Source of the DNA: Cognatishimia sp. WU-CL00825
GTDB taxonomy: Bacteria; Pseudomonadota; Alphaproteobacteria; Rhodobacterales; Rhodobacteraceae
Length of the DNA: 64,000 bases
NCBI RefSeq assembly: GCF_040364665.1
Contig: NZ_BAABWX010000010.1
Coordinates: 3,562-67,561 of the forward strand
Direction of reading: 5' to 3'
Shown here: positions 18,445 to 26,998 of the stretch, piece by piece
Layout: each line of letters starts with the position of its first letter
How positions within the stretch are numbered: position 1 is the first letter of the stretch
The notes under the pieces: generated by a model
Told to the model about the DNA's origin: nothing
The model's input: only the letters and a program-made list of their open reading frames with translations
Databases searched by the model: none
Program-made: the position numbers and the translations under genes

Positions 18445-19173
18445 TCAGATGTCAAAATTCGTGGGCAAAACCACTATGTCGCGAATGGTGATGTTGCGTG
18501 GCCTCGACAGCATGAAGACTATTGCCTCTGCCACATCGGACGATTCGATAAGACTACCGTTTTCGCGTGCCTTTTTCAGGTTTTCTTCCGGCCAGTCGGC
18601 CAGCAACGCCGACACCACCGGACCGGGGGAAACCTGACCGACCCTGATCCCCTTTTGGGACAATTGACGTCGCATGATCTGTACAAAACTGGTCATCGAC
18701 CATTTGGACGCCGAATAGACTGGCTCCCACCCGATGGCAGCGTGCCCGGCGACAGAGCAAGTGGCAATGATATCGCCCGCACCACGTTCCGTCATATGCG
18801 GGATCACGTCATGCACATTCTTGATCACAGCATTGATATTGAGGTTCAACATCCGGTCGATCGCAGTTGATGTTGCTTCAATCAAATCCCCGCCGATATA
18901 GCTTCCTGCGTTGCAGTGAAGGATGTCAATCTGGCCGGTCTTTCCCAGAATTTCAGGCACCATGGCAGCGCAGTTGTCGGGATCAAGCAGATCCGTCACT
19001 TGCGCCAACGCCCGTCCGCCCAGTCGGTCGGTTTCCTTTTTTAATGCGGCCTCATCACGATCTACCAGCACAACCATCGCGCCTTCCGCAATCAGCGCCT
19101 CGGCGGTTGCCAGGCCGATTCCCGAAGCCCCACCAGTGATTACTGCGATCTTTTTAGAAAAATATCCGGCCAT
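18445..19173 (-). CDS. SDR oxidoreductase, ribitol 2-dehydrogenase-like
   Basis: A 242-residue short-chain dehydrogenase with GGASGIG (cofactor), an Asp after the second strand (LVDRDE, NAD-type), HCNAGSYIGGDL and the catalytic YSASK. The stretch GWEPVYSASK, then PGPVVSALLADWP, and the end IRDIVVLPTNFDI closely recall bacterial ribitol 2-dehydrogenase (ribitol to D-ribulose). The ATG at 19173 has GGAG 6-7 bases upstream; 19185 and 19209 are alternative in-frame starts. It faces the transketolase/transaldolase operon and adds another pentitol oxidoreductase to this neighbourhood. Confidence 0.82.
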   Translation of the reverse strand: MAGYFSKKIAVITGGASGIGLATAEALIAEGAMVVLVDRDEAALKKETDRLGGRALAQVTDLLDPDNCAAMVPEILGKTGQIDILHCNAGSYIGGDLIEATSTAIDRMLNLNINAVIKNVHDVIPHMTERGAGDIIATCSVAGHAAIGWEPVYSASKWSMTSFVQIMRRQLSQKGIRVGQVSPGPVVSALLADWPEENLKKARENGSLIESSDVAEAIVFMLSRPRNITIRDIVVLPTNFDI

Positions 19174-19347
19174 CCGATTCTCCATAAAATGATCTCCGCG
19201 TCTTACCATTTAGCCTGACATTCCATGAAGCTCGCAATAATCATGAAGGAGTGAATTATTTTCATGCCAAGAAATTCTACACGCGGTCGCATGGGGGACG
19301 GGAAACAAGAGACAGTGTGACGTGCCAAACGGCAGAAAGGTCAGCGG

Positions 19348-20241
19348 CTACGTTTCCCGTGCAATCATCGCATTGCCAATTGCGGTTGCCAACGCCCGGA
19401 CACGCCGCGGCTGGGCACGACCGGGCGGGAACATCATCTGGAGCGGATTGGCCGGCGGTGCATAGCCTTCCAGGAGGGCGACAAGTCTTCCGGACTCAAG
19501 ATCAGGAGCCACGTCGAGTTCCGATTTCAGAATGATGCCACACCCTTCCAAGGCCCATTGCCGTACCAAAGAGCCGTCGTTGACCGTCTTGTTGCCGCGC
19601 ACGGTCACGGTTTGCGGTTTTTTGTCGGTTCCAAAGCGCCAGACATTGTCCAGGGTCGTCCCGAACCGCATGATCAGGCAGTTGTGCTGGGCCAGATCGG
19701 CCGGCTTTTGCGGCGCGCCATGCGCATCGATGTAGCTAGGTGACGCGCAGACAATCCGTCGGAAATGGCCCAGATTTCGCAATCGCAACGTGCTATCGGT
19801 GATCGTGCCAAACCGCAACGCCAGATCAAACCCTTGCCCGACGATATCCACATAGCCGTCCGACAAAAGCAACTCGATTGAAATCGCGGGGTTTTCGGTC
19901 GTAAAGCGTGAGATGACCTCCGACACGATACAGCGGCCAATGTCGATTGGTGCACTGACCTTGATTGGCCCCGAAAGGGTATCGGCCCCGTGGCGGATAC
20001 GCGTTTCTAGATCTTCGATTTCTCCCAGCACCAGCTTCGCCCCGCTCAACAGTGTGCGCCCCTCATCGGTCAGGCTGAGTTTGCGCGTCGTTCGGTTGAA
20101 CAGCACAACACCGTAATGCGCCTCGAGGGCGGCCAGTCGCTCCGAGACCGTGGTGGCGGACAGCCCGGCCTCGCGCCCGGCGGCGACAAGGCTGCCCTTC
20201 TCGGTGATGGTCAGGAACAAGCGGATGTTATCGATCAACAT
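19348..20241 (-). CDS. LysR-family transcriptional regulator
   Basis: A 297-residue LysR-type regulator. The helix-turn-helix covers residues 1-60 (LFLTITEKGSLVAAGREAGL, then TTVSERLAALEAHYGVVLF). The effector domain follows and ends in the PPGRAQPRRVRALATAIG segment common in the group that controls quinone or electrophile response genes. The ATG at 20241 gives the standard family start; 20265 is an alternative. It is divergent from the monooxygenase gene at 20346, so the 20242-20345 gap likely contains both promoters and its binding site. Confidence 0.88.
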   Translation of the reverse strand: MLIDNIRLFLTITEKGSLVAAGREAGLSATTVSERLAALEAHYGVVLFNRTTRKLSLTDEGRTLLSGAKLVLGEIEDLETRIRHGADTLSGPIKVSAPIDIGRCIVSEVISRFTTENPAISIELLLSDGYVDIVGQGFDLALRFGTITDSTLRLRNLGHFRRIVCASPSYIDAHGAPQKPADLAQHNCLIMRFGTTLDNVWRFGTDKKPQTVTVRGNKTVNDGSLVRQWALEGCGIILKSELDVAPDLESGRLVALLEGYAPPANPLQMMFPPGRAQPRRVRALATAIGNAMIARET

Positions 20242-20345
20242 TGAACGGAATTTCCGGATTATCATTTCGAGTGTTGTCTGTTTATCCGCAAATACCCGCG
20301 CTGTATATCTCCCTCATCAGAACAGACATTCAAAGGAACAACCCA

Positions 20346-20636
20346 ATGTCCAAGCTTACAATCGTCGCCAATATTCACGCCAACGCCGACAAGATCGACC
20401 TGGTCAAAGCCGAGCTGCAGAAGCTGGTCCCGATCACTCGCGCCGAAGAGGGCTGCATCAACTACGATCTGCATCAGGATAACGAAAACCCTGCGCATTT
20501 CATGTTCTACGAAAACTGGGAAAGCCGTGAACTCTGGCAGACGCATATGAACGCGCCGCATCTGGCCGCTTACATGGCCGCCACCGATGGGGCTGTTGCG
20601 GAATTCATTCTCAACGAGATGTCCCATATCGACTGA
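20346..20636 (+). CDS. Antibiotic-biosynthesis-monooxygenase-domain protein (YgiN-like)
   Basis: A 96-residue single-domain ABM protein of the ferredoxin-like dimeric barrel type. It shows TIVANIHANADKIDLVKAEL, then ITRAEEGCINYDLHQD, FYENWES and the conserved His in HMNAPHLAAY. Relatives such as YgiN act on quinols. The ATG at 20346 has AAAGGAAC upstream; a longer frame from 20241 overlaps the divergent regulator. It is the first gene of a set with a 53-residue peptide, a secreted lactonase-like protein and a quinone-reductase-like enzyme, consistent with a LysR-controlled electrophile or quinone response. Confidence 0.85.
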   Translation: MSKLTIVANIHANADKIDLVKAELQKLVPITRAEEGCINYDLHQDNENPAHFMFYENWESRELWQTHMNAPHLAAYMAATDGAVAEFILNEMSHID

Positions 20637-20665
20637 GCGACGCCACGACAACCGGAGACCGCATC

Positions 20666-20827
20666 ATGAAAACGACCCACGCCACCACAGCAGAAATCCA
20701 ACCAAAGAACTTAAAACGCCCGGACGCGCGGCTGTCGCCACATGACATAGCGGGTATCCGGAACCGTGGGTCAGCGGCATCCGCCGTCGATCTGGCGGGG
20801 TGGTTACGACGCGTCTTTCGCAAGTAG
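20666..20827 (+). CDS. Small basic protein (53 aa), unknown
   Basis: A 53-codon frame (MKTTHATTAEIQ ... GWLRRVFRK) starting at an ATG with CCGGAGACC upstream at good spacing, 29 bases after the monooxygenase gene. The C-terminus is amphipathic and basic (LAGWLRRVFRK), reminiscent of short DUF1127-type peptides, though I cannot confirm membership. Its position in the operon and its ribosome binding site support translation. Confidence 0.45.
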   Translation: MKTTHATTAEIQPKNLKRPDARLSPHDIAGIRNRGSAASAVDLAGWLRRVFRK

Positions 20828-20961
20828 CCGTTTTACCGACTAACACAAAACCCTTTCCCGTGATTACCAAAAATCTGGCACCTGCGTGCCGGATCACGGG
20901 GAGGTGTGCCTCACATATCCCCACTCCGAAGTCCCAATCGCTCCTCTGAAAGGCACCTCCC

Positions 20962-22059
20962 ATGACACCGACAAAACTGCTCACATCCGCAATTGCTTTG
21001 TCCTTCGCATTCGTCGCGCAAACATCTGCCGATACCACCGCTGACCTAATAACCTTTGCGGAAATCAGCGACACGCGCCCCGGCAACATCACCGTGACAC
21101 CGGACAACCGCGTGATCATCACACAGCAGCCGCTGGATGGCCCCACTTTGCGCGTTGTCGAAGTTCTTGAAGACGGCACCAAGGTTCCGTTCCCGACGCA
21201 GGACTGGGCAGATGGCCCCGAAGCGGGCGACGTCGGTATTGCTGGCACCATCGGGATCAAATCGGATGCAAACGGCATCGTGTGGATCCTCGACATGGGT
21301 AGCGCGGACAGCGCACCGAAACTGGTTGGTTGGGATACACAGGCCGACGCGTTCCATAAGATCATTGAAATCCCGTCCGACGTCGTCACACCGATCTCTT
21401 TCCTTCAGGATTTCGCCCTCGATGAAGAGCGCGGCAAAATTTACATCGCCGACATGACTTTCACGGCACCAGCGGCCGACCTGAAGCCTGCGTTTATTGT
21501 GATCGACCTTGAAACCGGCACTGCACGCCGCGTTCTGGAAGCATCCGGGACACTGATGCCATCTGACGAGGATGTAGTCATCGATGGCAATCTGGTTGGC
21601 TTCAAAGACGCCGATGGCAACGCGACCCCCTGGCACCTGTCGATGAACGCGATCACAATCGACCCGACGTTCGATAACGTTTACTTCGGTACGATGAATG
21701 GCCGCGACATCTGGCGCATCCCCGCTGCCGCTTTGGCAGATGCGGCGCTGGACGATGCCGCGCTGGCGGGCCAGATAACCCGCTACGCCGAAAAAGGCCC
21801 GAACGACGGCTTTATCATCGACGGACAGGGCCGAGTGTTCTCCGGCGACGTCACCCGCAATGCCGTGACGGTGTCTACACCGGACAGCTTCGAAATCTTT
21901 GCGCAGGACGACAAGCTGCTGCGGTGGGCCGATGGCTTTTCCTTCGCACCGGATGGCACGATGTACATCGTCGCCAACCAGCTGCACACGCACCCCGCGT
22001 TGAACATGGGCGACGATGGCAGCAACCACAGCTATGTCATCCTGACCGCGAAACCCTGA
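20962..22059 (+). CDS. Secreted major-royal-jelly / SMP-30-like beta-propeller protein
   Basis: A 365-residue exported protein. The signal peptide ends near VAQTSADT (about residue 23). The body shows propeller repeats: ISDTRPGNITVTPDNRVIIT, GIVWILDMGS, LQDFALDEERGKIYIADM and SMNAITIDPTFDNVYFGTM, the layout of the Yellow/major royal jelly family related to gluconolactonases. Function in bacteria is not settled; lactonase or ligand binding in the periplasm are both possible. It lies between the peptide gene and a quinone-reductase-like gene, all on the plus strand. Confidence 0.8.
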   Translation: MTPTKLLTSAIALSFAFVAQTSADTTADLITFAEISDTRPGNITVTPDNRVIITQQPLDGPTLRVVEVLEDGTKVPFPTQDWADGPEAGDVGIAGTIGIKSDANGIVWILDMGSADSAPKLVGWDTQADAFHKIIEIPSDVVTPISFLQDFALDEERGKIYIADMTFTAPAADLKPAFIVIDLETGTARRVLEASGTLMPSDEDVVIDGNLVGFKDADGNATPWHLSMNAITIDPTFDNVYFGTMNGRDIWRIPAAALADAALDDAALAGQITRYAEKGPNDGFIIDGQGRVFSGDVTRNAVTVSTPDSFEIFAQDDKLLRWADGFSFAPDGTMYIVANQLHTHPALNMGDDGSNHSYVILTAKP

Positions 22060-22123
22060 TCCAACACCTTGCGGCACCGGACAAACGGTGCCGCTCCGAT
22101 TATTCCAGTCTCGGAGAATGAAG

Positions 22124-23137
22124 ATGAAAGCCATCGGCTATACCACCAACGGCGCCATTGATCGCGCCGACGCCCTGATCGACCTTGAGATCGAACAACC
22201 GACCGCAAAAGGCCACGACATCCTAGTCAAGGTTGCGGCGGTGTCGGTCAACCCCGTCGACACGAAGGTTCGCCAGAACCGCCCTGCAGAAGGCGACACG
22301 CCCGTGATCCTCGGCTGGGATGGCGTGGGTGAGGTTGTTGAAATTGGCGGCAAGGTCAGCCAGTTCAAAACCGGCGACCAGGTCTGGTTCGCGGGCGCGA
22401 TCAACCGCTCCGGCACCAATGCCGAATATCACCTCGTCGATGCCCGTATCGTCGGGCACGCGCCAAAGACAATCGAAACCTCTGCCGCCGCCGCGCTGCC
22501 GCTGACCACGCTCACCGCGCAGGAGATGATTTTTGACCGCCTGAAGGTTACCGATCCGGTGCCAGGTGCTGCGAATGCCATTGTGATCATTGGCGGCGCG
22601 GGAGGCGTTGGATCCATCGCGATCCAGCTTTTGCGCCAGCAGACGGACCTGACGATCATCGCGACAGCCTCGCGTGCCGAAACCCAGGACTGGGTCAAGG
22701 AACTGGGTGCGCACCACATAGTAGACCATTCCAAACCGCTGCCCGAACAGATTGCCGCGCTAAACATAGGCGCACCTGCCTTCGTGTTCTCGACCAACTA
22801 TTCTGAAACCTATGTATCGCAGATCGCCGAATTCATCGCGCCGCAGGGCCGCTTTGGCCTGATTGACGACCCCAAGGGCTTTGACATCATGCCGTTCAAG
22901 GGCAAAGCCGTGTCGATCCACTGGGAGTTGATGTTTACCCGCTCGCTGTTCACTACCGACGACATCGCGCGTCAGGGTGAAATCCTCGATACCGTGGCTG
23001 GCCTGATCGACGCAGGCAAAGTGCGCTCTACCGCGACCGTGAGCTTCGGTACAATCAATGCCGAAAACCTGAAGCGCGCCCATGCACTGATCGAAAGTGG
23101 CAAGGCAAAGGGCAAGATCGTACTGGAAGGCTTCTGA
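22124..23137 (+). CDS. Zinc-type alcohol dehydrogenase-like / quinone oxidoreductase
   Basis: A 337-residue MDR protein of the quinone reductase-like group. It has VAAVSVNPVDTKVRQ, the NADPH motif IIGGAGGVGSIAIQLL and the C-terminal HALIESGKAKGKIVLEGF. Zinc-binding residues are absent, as expected for this branch, which reduces quinones or enones with NADPH. The ATG at 22124 with CGGAG upstream is chosen over 22088 and 22118. It ends the gene set divergent from the LysR gene at 20241; the broken VOC gene follows after 7 bases. Confidence 0.87.
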   Translation: MKAIGYTTNGAIDRADALIDLEIEQPTAKGHDILVKVAAVSVNPVDTKVRQNRPAEGDTPVILGWDGVGEVVEIGGKVSQFKTGDQVWFAGAINRSGTNAEYHLVDARIVGHAPKTIETSAAAALPLTTLTAQEMIFDRLKVTDPVPGAANAIVIIGGAGGVGSIAIQLLRQQTDLTIIATASRAETQDWVKELGAHHIVDHSKPLPEQIAALNIGAPAFVFSTNYSETYVSQIAEFIAPQGRFGLIDDPKGFDIMPFKGKAVSIHWELMFTRSLFTTDDIARQGEILDTVAGLIDAGKVRSTATVSFGTINAENLKRAHALIESGKAKGKIVLEGF

Positions 23138-23144
23138 GATCCAG

Positions 23145-23519
23145 GTGCGCAGACTTGATCACGTCAACATCCAAACCACCCAGGTCGAAGCGTTGGTGGC
23201 CTGATACGGCGACATATTGGGCCTGCACACCGGCCCGCGCCCGAACTTTCCATTCCCGGGCGCCTGGCTTTATGCTGGCGACGCCGCTGTCATCCATCTG
23301 GTCGGGCATGGCGGTGATCCGGCGGACGGTTCCGAGGTGAAACTCAAACTCGAACATTTCGCCCTGACCGCGACAGGCAAAGCAGATTTTGAGGCAAAAT
23401 TGAGTCACAGAGCCGTTTCTCATCAGCGCTTCGAACTGGACGAGATCGGAGTTGTGCAGTTCCACCTCCGCAGTCCCGATGGCAATCACGTCTACATCGA
23501 TTTCATTTCGCAAGAATGA
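23145..23519 (+). pseudogene. VOC/glyoxalase-family gene with in-frame TGA
   Basis: From a GTG at 23145 the frame reads RRLDHVNIQTTQVEALVA, then TGA at 23202-23204, then continues without a shift as YGDILGLHTGPRPNFPF to a stop at 23517-23519 (124 residue positions). The parts before and after the stop match the start of a vicinal-oxygen-chelate domain, where an aromatic residue normally precedes YxDxLGL, so TGG to TGA is the simplest lesion. It follows the quinone-reductase-like gene by 7 bases. A sequencing error is possible. There is no sign of selenocysteine use. Confidence 0.7.
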
Positions 23520-24666
23520 CGAGCAATGGCGGTCGGCAGTTTTATTAAGGTATCCTGCGCCGTGAAAGCGAAGCAATTTTGGATGTCACAGATTTAGTCC
23601 CGACGAAAACAAATATGGCCCGCCATCCTATTTATACGTTTTAAAGCAACAAGCTGAATGGTTCCGCCTAGTATAGTTTGGTGCCTGTGAGTGATCGCGC
23701 TTCAGAAGCCCGGTGCAGCACAAAACAGCCATTGCTACGGGGCGGAGGGCCTTCTGCATCGGCGATAGCCACTCCGGAGATATGTCGGATTTTTCCGCGC
23801 AACCGTTATCGAGCCTGTAAGAATGCTGTGCGATGGATGAATGGCTGGAATGCGAAAGCTGCGGTGCGGCGCTCGACGTGGAGGTGAGTGACCGGTCTGA
23901 GCCGTCGAGGCCTAAGTGTTTTTCTGTGTTTGCAACATTCTGCAGCTGCGAGCGTGGTAGGTATGGGCTCATTTTTCTCTTTCGCCGCGCTCTGGTCGAA
24001 GGTCCGCTTTCACAAAACAACTGGCAAATCCGCTTTTGCTCGGAAGCTCCATAATGGTATCAAGCGTGCGCGAGGCTATGGGCGTAACGTGCTGTCTAAA
24101 ATATTCTAGGAATCAAATATTTTTGGTTGTCCTATAAGTTGAGATCAAAAAATCGATCGGCTAAGACATCAAGTGTCTGACGTCATCGCTTATGGGTCCA
24201 ATTAGGGCAATTTGATAAGAGCGTGTTCTTGGCTCATCGTAACCACCAAGGAGTGGACGATGAGAAAGACAAGTAAGAGCCCCGGCGAGAAGTTCTTTAT
24301 GAGCAACTGCGTCAATGGGCGAAGGAACCAGTGAGCCGAAGCGCACTAACTATCGAAGAGATCAATCAGATAATCTCATTTCTTTCATCGCTCGAGTATG
24401 TCTCAAGGGTCGAGGTTATTAGCCCGAAATAGCGATCAAACCCAAGCTGGATCAGAAACTACCTTTCGCCCTAAGCGGCCGTTGATGTTTAACGGAGCGA
24501 ATACGGAAGTCTGCTTTTGCGCATTGCCGACATTTGTTCAGACCGCAGCAAAAGACCGCTTTCCGCCCCATGAGTTACGGTTAGTCGATCGCTGCAATGC
24601 CACTAATAAATATAGGATCTCTAGTAGTTTTCGGTATTCTGTATCAGCAAGTACTTTACTTCCGAT
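23520..24666. other. Decayed intergenic stretch with a transposase scrap
   Basis: No intact gene is seen. Frames here are short, overlap on both strands and lack good ribosome binding sites; base composition is more AT-rich than the flanking operons. The only recognisable piece is the start of an IS3-type OrfA near 24260. The region separates the quinone-response genes from the minus-strand sugar operon and looks like an old insertion or recombination site. Confidence 0.5.
24260..24334 (+). mobile_element. Remnant of IS3-family transposase OrfA start
   Basis: An ATG at 24260 preceded by AAGGAGTGGACG begins MRKTSKSPGEK, which from memory is the conserved N-terminus of an IS3-family OrfA common in Rhodobacterales. 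After 11 residues the match is lost and the frame stops at 24332-24334. No OrfB or terminal repeats are seen nearby, so it is a fragment. Confidence 0.4.
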
Positions 24667-25500
24667 CTACGGTTCAGCCATGAGCCATCTTTCCAACGAT
24701 CTACCGACCGTTGTCATTCGACAAACCGAGGGCTGTCTACCGATATAGCCTTCGACCATATCCAGTGATGAATCGGAAATGGCAACAGTCCGATCAATTC
24801 CTATGCCCAGACTTGGTGCAGCTCTCTCGACGAATTCCATAACGTCGTCGACAGCCTGAAACATTGATCCATCCTCATTGAGCGGTAAAAAACGCCGGGT
24901 AGCTAAATCAATTAACTCCGGCCAATAAACAAGGTGGCGCCAAAGTGTAGGTACCGCCGGGTTACGACGTTCAGCACCAATGAACGTTGTTCTTTCAAGG
25001 ATGTTCCAGTTTTCCGATGAAATTTGGTCTTTTTCCAGCAAAGGTTTCAAAGCAGAGCATTCTGGTCTGGCTGATACCATTTCTTTAAAATAAAATGCCT
25101 TTCCGGGAGTGCGCGCGAGAGCGGTCAGAGCAATCAAGGACAGGGCGTTAGCTCTGTTATAGGCTCGAACAATCATCAATATTTCTGATTGATCGGCTTT
25201 GAGACAATCAAAGGAAGCCAATTCTTCTGATGCAGTATTCGAAGGCGTAGGAAAAACAACGTCCTTCTCTAAAGCCAATATGAACTGATCAGCTTGGCCA
25301 TTTTCTATTACTGGGCGAACAGCGGTCCAAACTGCTTCTAGATCACCATCGACACCGGCCAAACCACGCCAGATTGCCGTGACTATGGGCACGTTCATCA
25401 CCGATCTAATATCCGCGAAGATTTCGGCGGTACGGCCCGTCGCACCGGCTTCGGAGATCGCCCCAACTGGATCGTGTTCGTGATTTTGGCTTGAACTCAC
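24667..25500 (-). CDS. DehI-type halocarboxylic acid dehalogenase family protein
   Basis: A 277-residue, largely helical protein resembling the DehI (group I 2-haloacid dehalogenase) family. It has IFADIRSVMNVPIVTAIWRGLA near the N-terminus and the second-repeat segment LWRHLVYWPELIDLATRRF (residues 186-204). From memory, DehI carries its catalytic Asp at the position where this protein has L186, so a canonical dehalogenase reaction is doubtful. It is the last gene of the minus-strand operon, overlapping the stop of the HAD gene by 4 bases. The gene is somewhat AT-rich compared with its operon. Confidence 0.55.
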   Translation of the reverse strand: MSSSQNHEHDPVGAISEAGATGRTAEIFADIRSVMNVPIVTAIWRGLAGVDGDLEAVWTAVRPVIENGQADQFILALEKDVVFPTPSNTASEELASFDCLKADQSEILMIVRAYNRANALSLIALTALARTPGKAFYFKEMVSARPECSALKPLLEKDQISSENWNILERTTFIGAERRNPAVPTLWRHLVYWPELIDLATRRFLPLNEDGSMFQAVDDVMEFVERAAPSLGIGIDRTVAISDSSLDMVEGYIGRQPSVCRMTTVGRSLERWLMAEP

Positions 25501-26225
25501 GCGCCCATCTTTTCTGCAAAATCGATGAAGTCAGTGGCATGAACATCGATACGCTCATCACCCACCAGATCGGGTTCACGGTCGCTGTCGCCGAATTCAT
25601 CTGGGCGTACGATGAAACCCGCCCGCAGACCGTTTTTACGTGCGTTATAAAGATCAGAGAGATGGCAAGCAGCAACCATGACCTCATGTGTTTCATATCC
25701 AAGGAGATCAACAGCGCCCAAGTAGACTTTTGGATCTGGTTTGTAAGACCCAAAATTTTCGGCACCCATAATAACATCCCACGGCAAGCCGGCGTTTTTT
25801 GCCATATGCACCAAGAGGCCGTTGTCGCCGTTGGACAGCGTACCAATCATATATTTTTGCTTAAGACGGGTCAGCCCTTTAACACTATCCTTCCAAGGGG
25901 TAAGTCGGTGCCAGGCTTTGTTCAAATGGCGCAATTCGGCTTCGGACAGTCGATCCAGACCATAGTTTGCTTTCAGCAGGTTCAAGCGTTCCCAATGCAG
26001 CAGGTCCGCCTTTTTCCACGGTTGTTTCTCCAGCAAAAAGGCCCGCGAGCCCTCGTTGTAGCCGGCGCGCCACTTGTCTGCGAATTCTGACCAGTTGGCA
26101 TCAATGCCATGGGTCTGGCCGACCTCTTCGAGTTCACGCAGGATAGAGCCTCGCCAATCCACGACAGTGCCGAAGACATCAAAGATTATGGCTTTTACTT
26201 GGCCGAGTGCATCACTCATGAGCAT
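25497..26225 (-). CDS. HAD-superfamily haloacid dehalogenase type II
   Basis: A 242-residue HAD hydrolase. Motif I is FDVFGT with nucleophile D16, motif II SNGD (S131-N132), motif III lysine K162 in YKPDP and motif IV around D191 (HLSDLYNARKNG). FDVFGTVVDWRGS and GSYKPDPKVY fit the (S)-2-haloacid dehalogenase branch. The physiological role may be removing a halide from a 2-haloacid, or phosphate or side-product clean-up in the sugar pathway. ATG starts at 26225 and 26219 are both possible. It overlaps the DehI-like gene and follows the SDR by 23 bases. Confidence 0.8.
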   Translation of the reverse strand: MLMSDALGQVKAIIFDVFGTVVDWRGSILRELEEVGQTHGIDANWSEFADKWRAGYNEGSRAFLLEKQPWKKADLLHWERLNLLKANYGLDRLSEAELRHLNKAWHRLTPWKDSVKGLTRLKQKYMIGTLSNGDNGLLVHMAKNAGLPWDVIMGAENFGSYKPDPKVYLGAVDLLGYETHEVMVAACHLSDLYNARKNGLRAGFIVRPDEFGDSDREPDLVGDERIDVHATDFIDFAEKMGA

Positions 26226-26248
26226 TCGCTTTCTTTATAAAGAGTTTG

Positions 26249-26998
26249 TTAGACAACACCGCCGTCAACGATCAGGGTTTGCCCCGTCACGAAACGCGCG
26301 TCAGAAGACCCAAGCCAAAGCGCAGCTTCGGCAATGTCATTAGGCTTGATCAGGTCTGGAACACATTGAATTTGACGGGTTTCGTCATACCATGCTTCAT
26401 CCACATCATCTGCGACCCGTTCCGTCAGCACGCGCCCAGGGGCAATCGCATTCACCGATACTCCTTTGCCGCCCAAATCACGCGCCAAACCACGTGTCAA
26501 ACCGATGATCCCGGCTTTTGCAGCATGATAGGCGGCAAGGTTTCCAGCCAGTTTCATCCAAGCCGAAGACGATAGGTTCACAATTGCAGCGTGGCCGGAT
26601 GCCGTGTCCATTTGTTCTGAAACCGCAGAGCTTAGAACCGCGTAGTGATCAAGGTTCAACGCCATCATGCGCTGCCAGTCTTCTGCGGACAGTTGATCAA
26701 AGGCGATCCGACGATCCACACCTGCGTTATTGACCAGAACTTTAACGGGACCATGGGCAGAGATCGCTGCATCCGCAACGTTTCTTAACCCGCCTAAATC
26801 GGTCACGTCACAGGGCTGCGAGACGACGTACCCCTCGGCTTGCTCAGCTGTCTCAGCCAAGCCTGCTTCATTGATGTCAATCGCTGTGACTATTGCGCCT
26901 TGTTGCGCATAGGCAATTGCAATCGCGCGTCCAATGCCCGCCGCAGCGCCTGTGACAATCACATGGCTGCCGCGGAAATCGTCATAGATTACAGCCAC
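26249..26998 (-). CDS. SDR oxidoreductase (probable sugar dehydrogenase)
   Basis: A 249-residue classical short-chain dehydrogenase. The cofactor motif is GAAAGIGR, Asp in AIDINEAG favours NAD, then NNAGVD, the catalytic Ser in LSSSAWM, and YHAAK; the C-terminus is GQTLIVDGG. It overlaps the end of the IclR-lactonase fusion gene by 10 bases. Together with a lactonase, an enolase-superfamily dehydratase and a DapA-like aldolase, a role as the aldose 1-dehydrogenase that makes the lactone is likely but not proven; the sequence alone would also allow a 3-oxoacyl-type reductase. Confidence 0.82.
   Translation of the reverse strand: MAVIYDDFRGSHVIVTGAAAGIGRAIAIAYAQQGAIVTAIDINEAGLAETAEQAEGYVVSQPCDVTDLGGLRNVADAAISAHGPVKVLVNNAGVDRRIAFDQLSAEDWQRMMALNLDHYAVLSSAVSEQMDTASGHAAIVNLSSSAWMKLAGNLAAYHAAKAGIIGLTRGLARDLGGKGVSVNAIAPGRVLTERVADDVDEAWYDETRQIQCVPDLIKPNDIAEAALWLGSSDARFVTGQTLIVDGGVV

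Noticed and set aside
23202..23204. TGA in the VOC gene as selenocysteine
   Set aside because: The family has no selenocysteine at this place, an aromatic residue is expected, and no SECIS-like hairpin was noted downstream.
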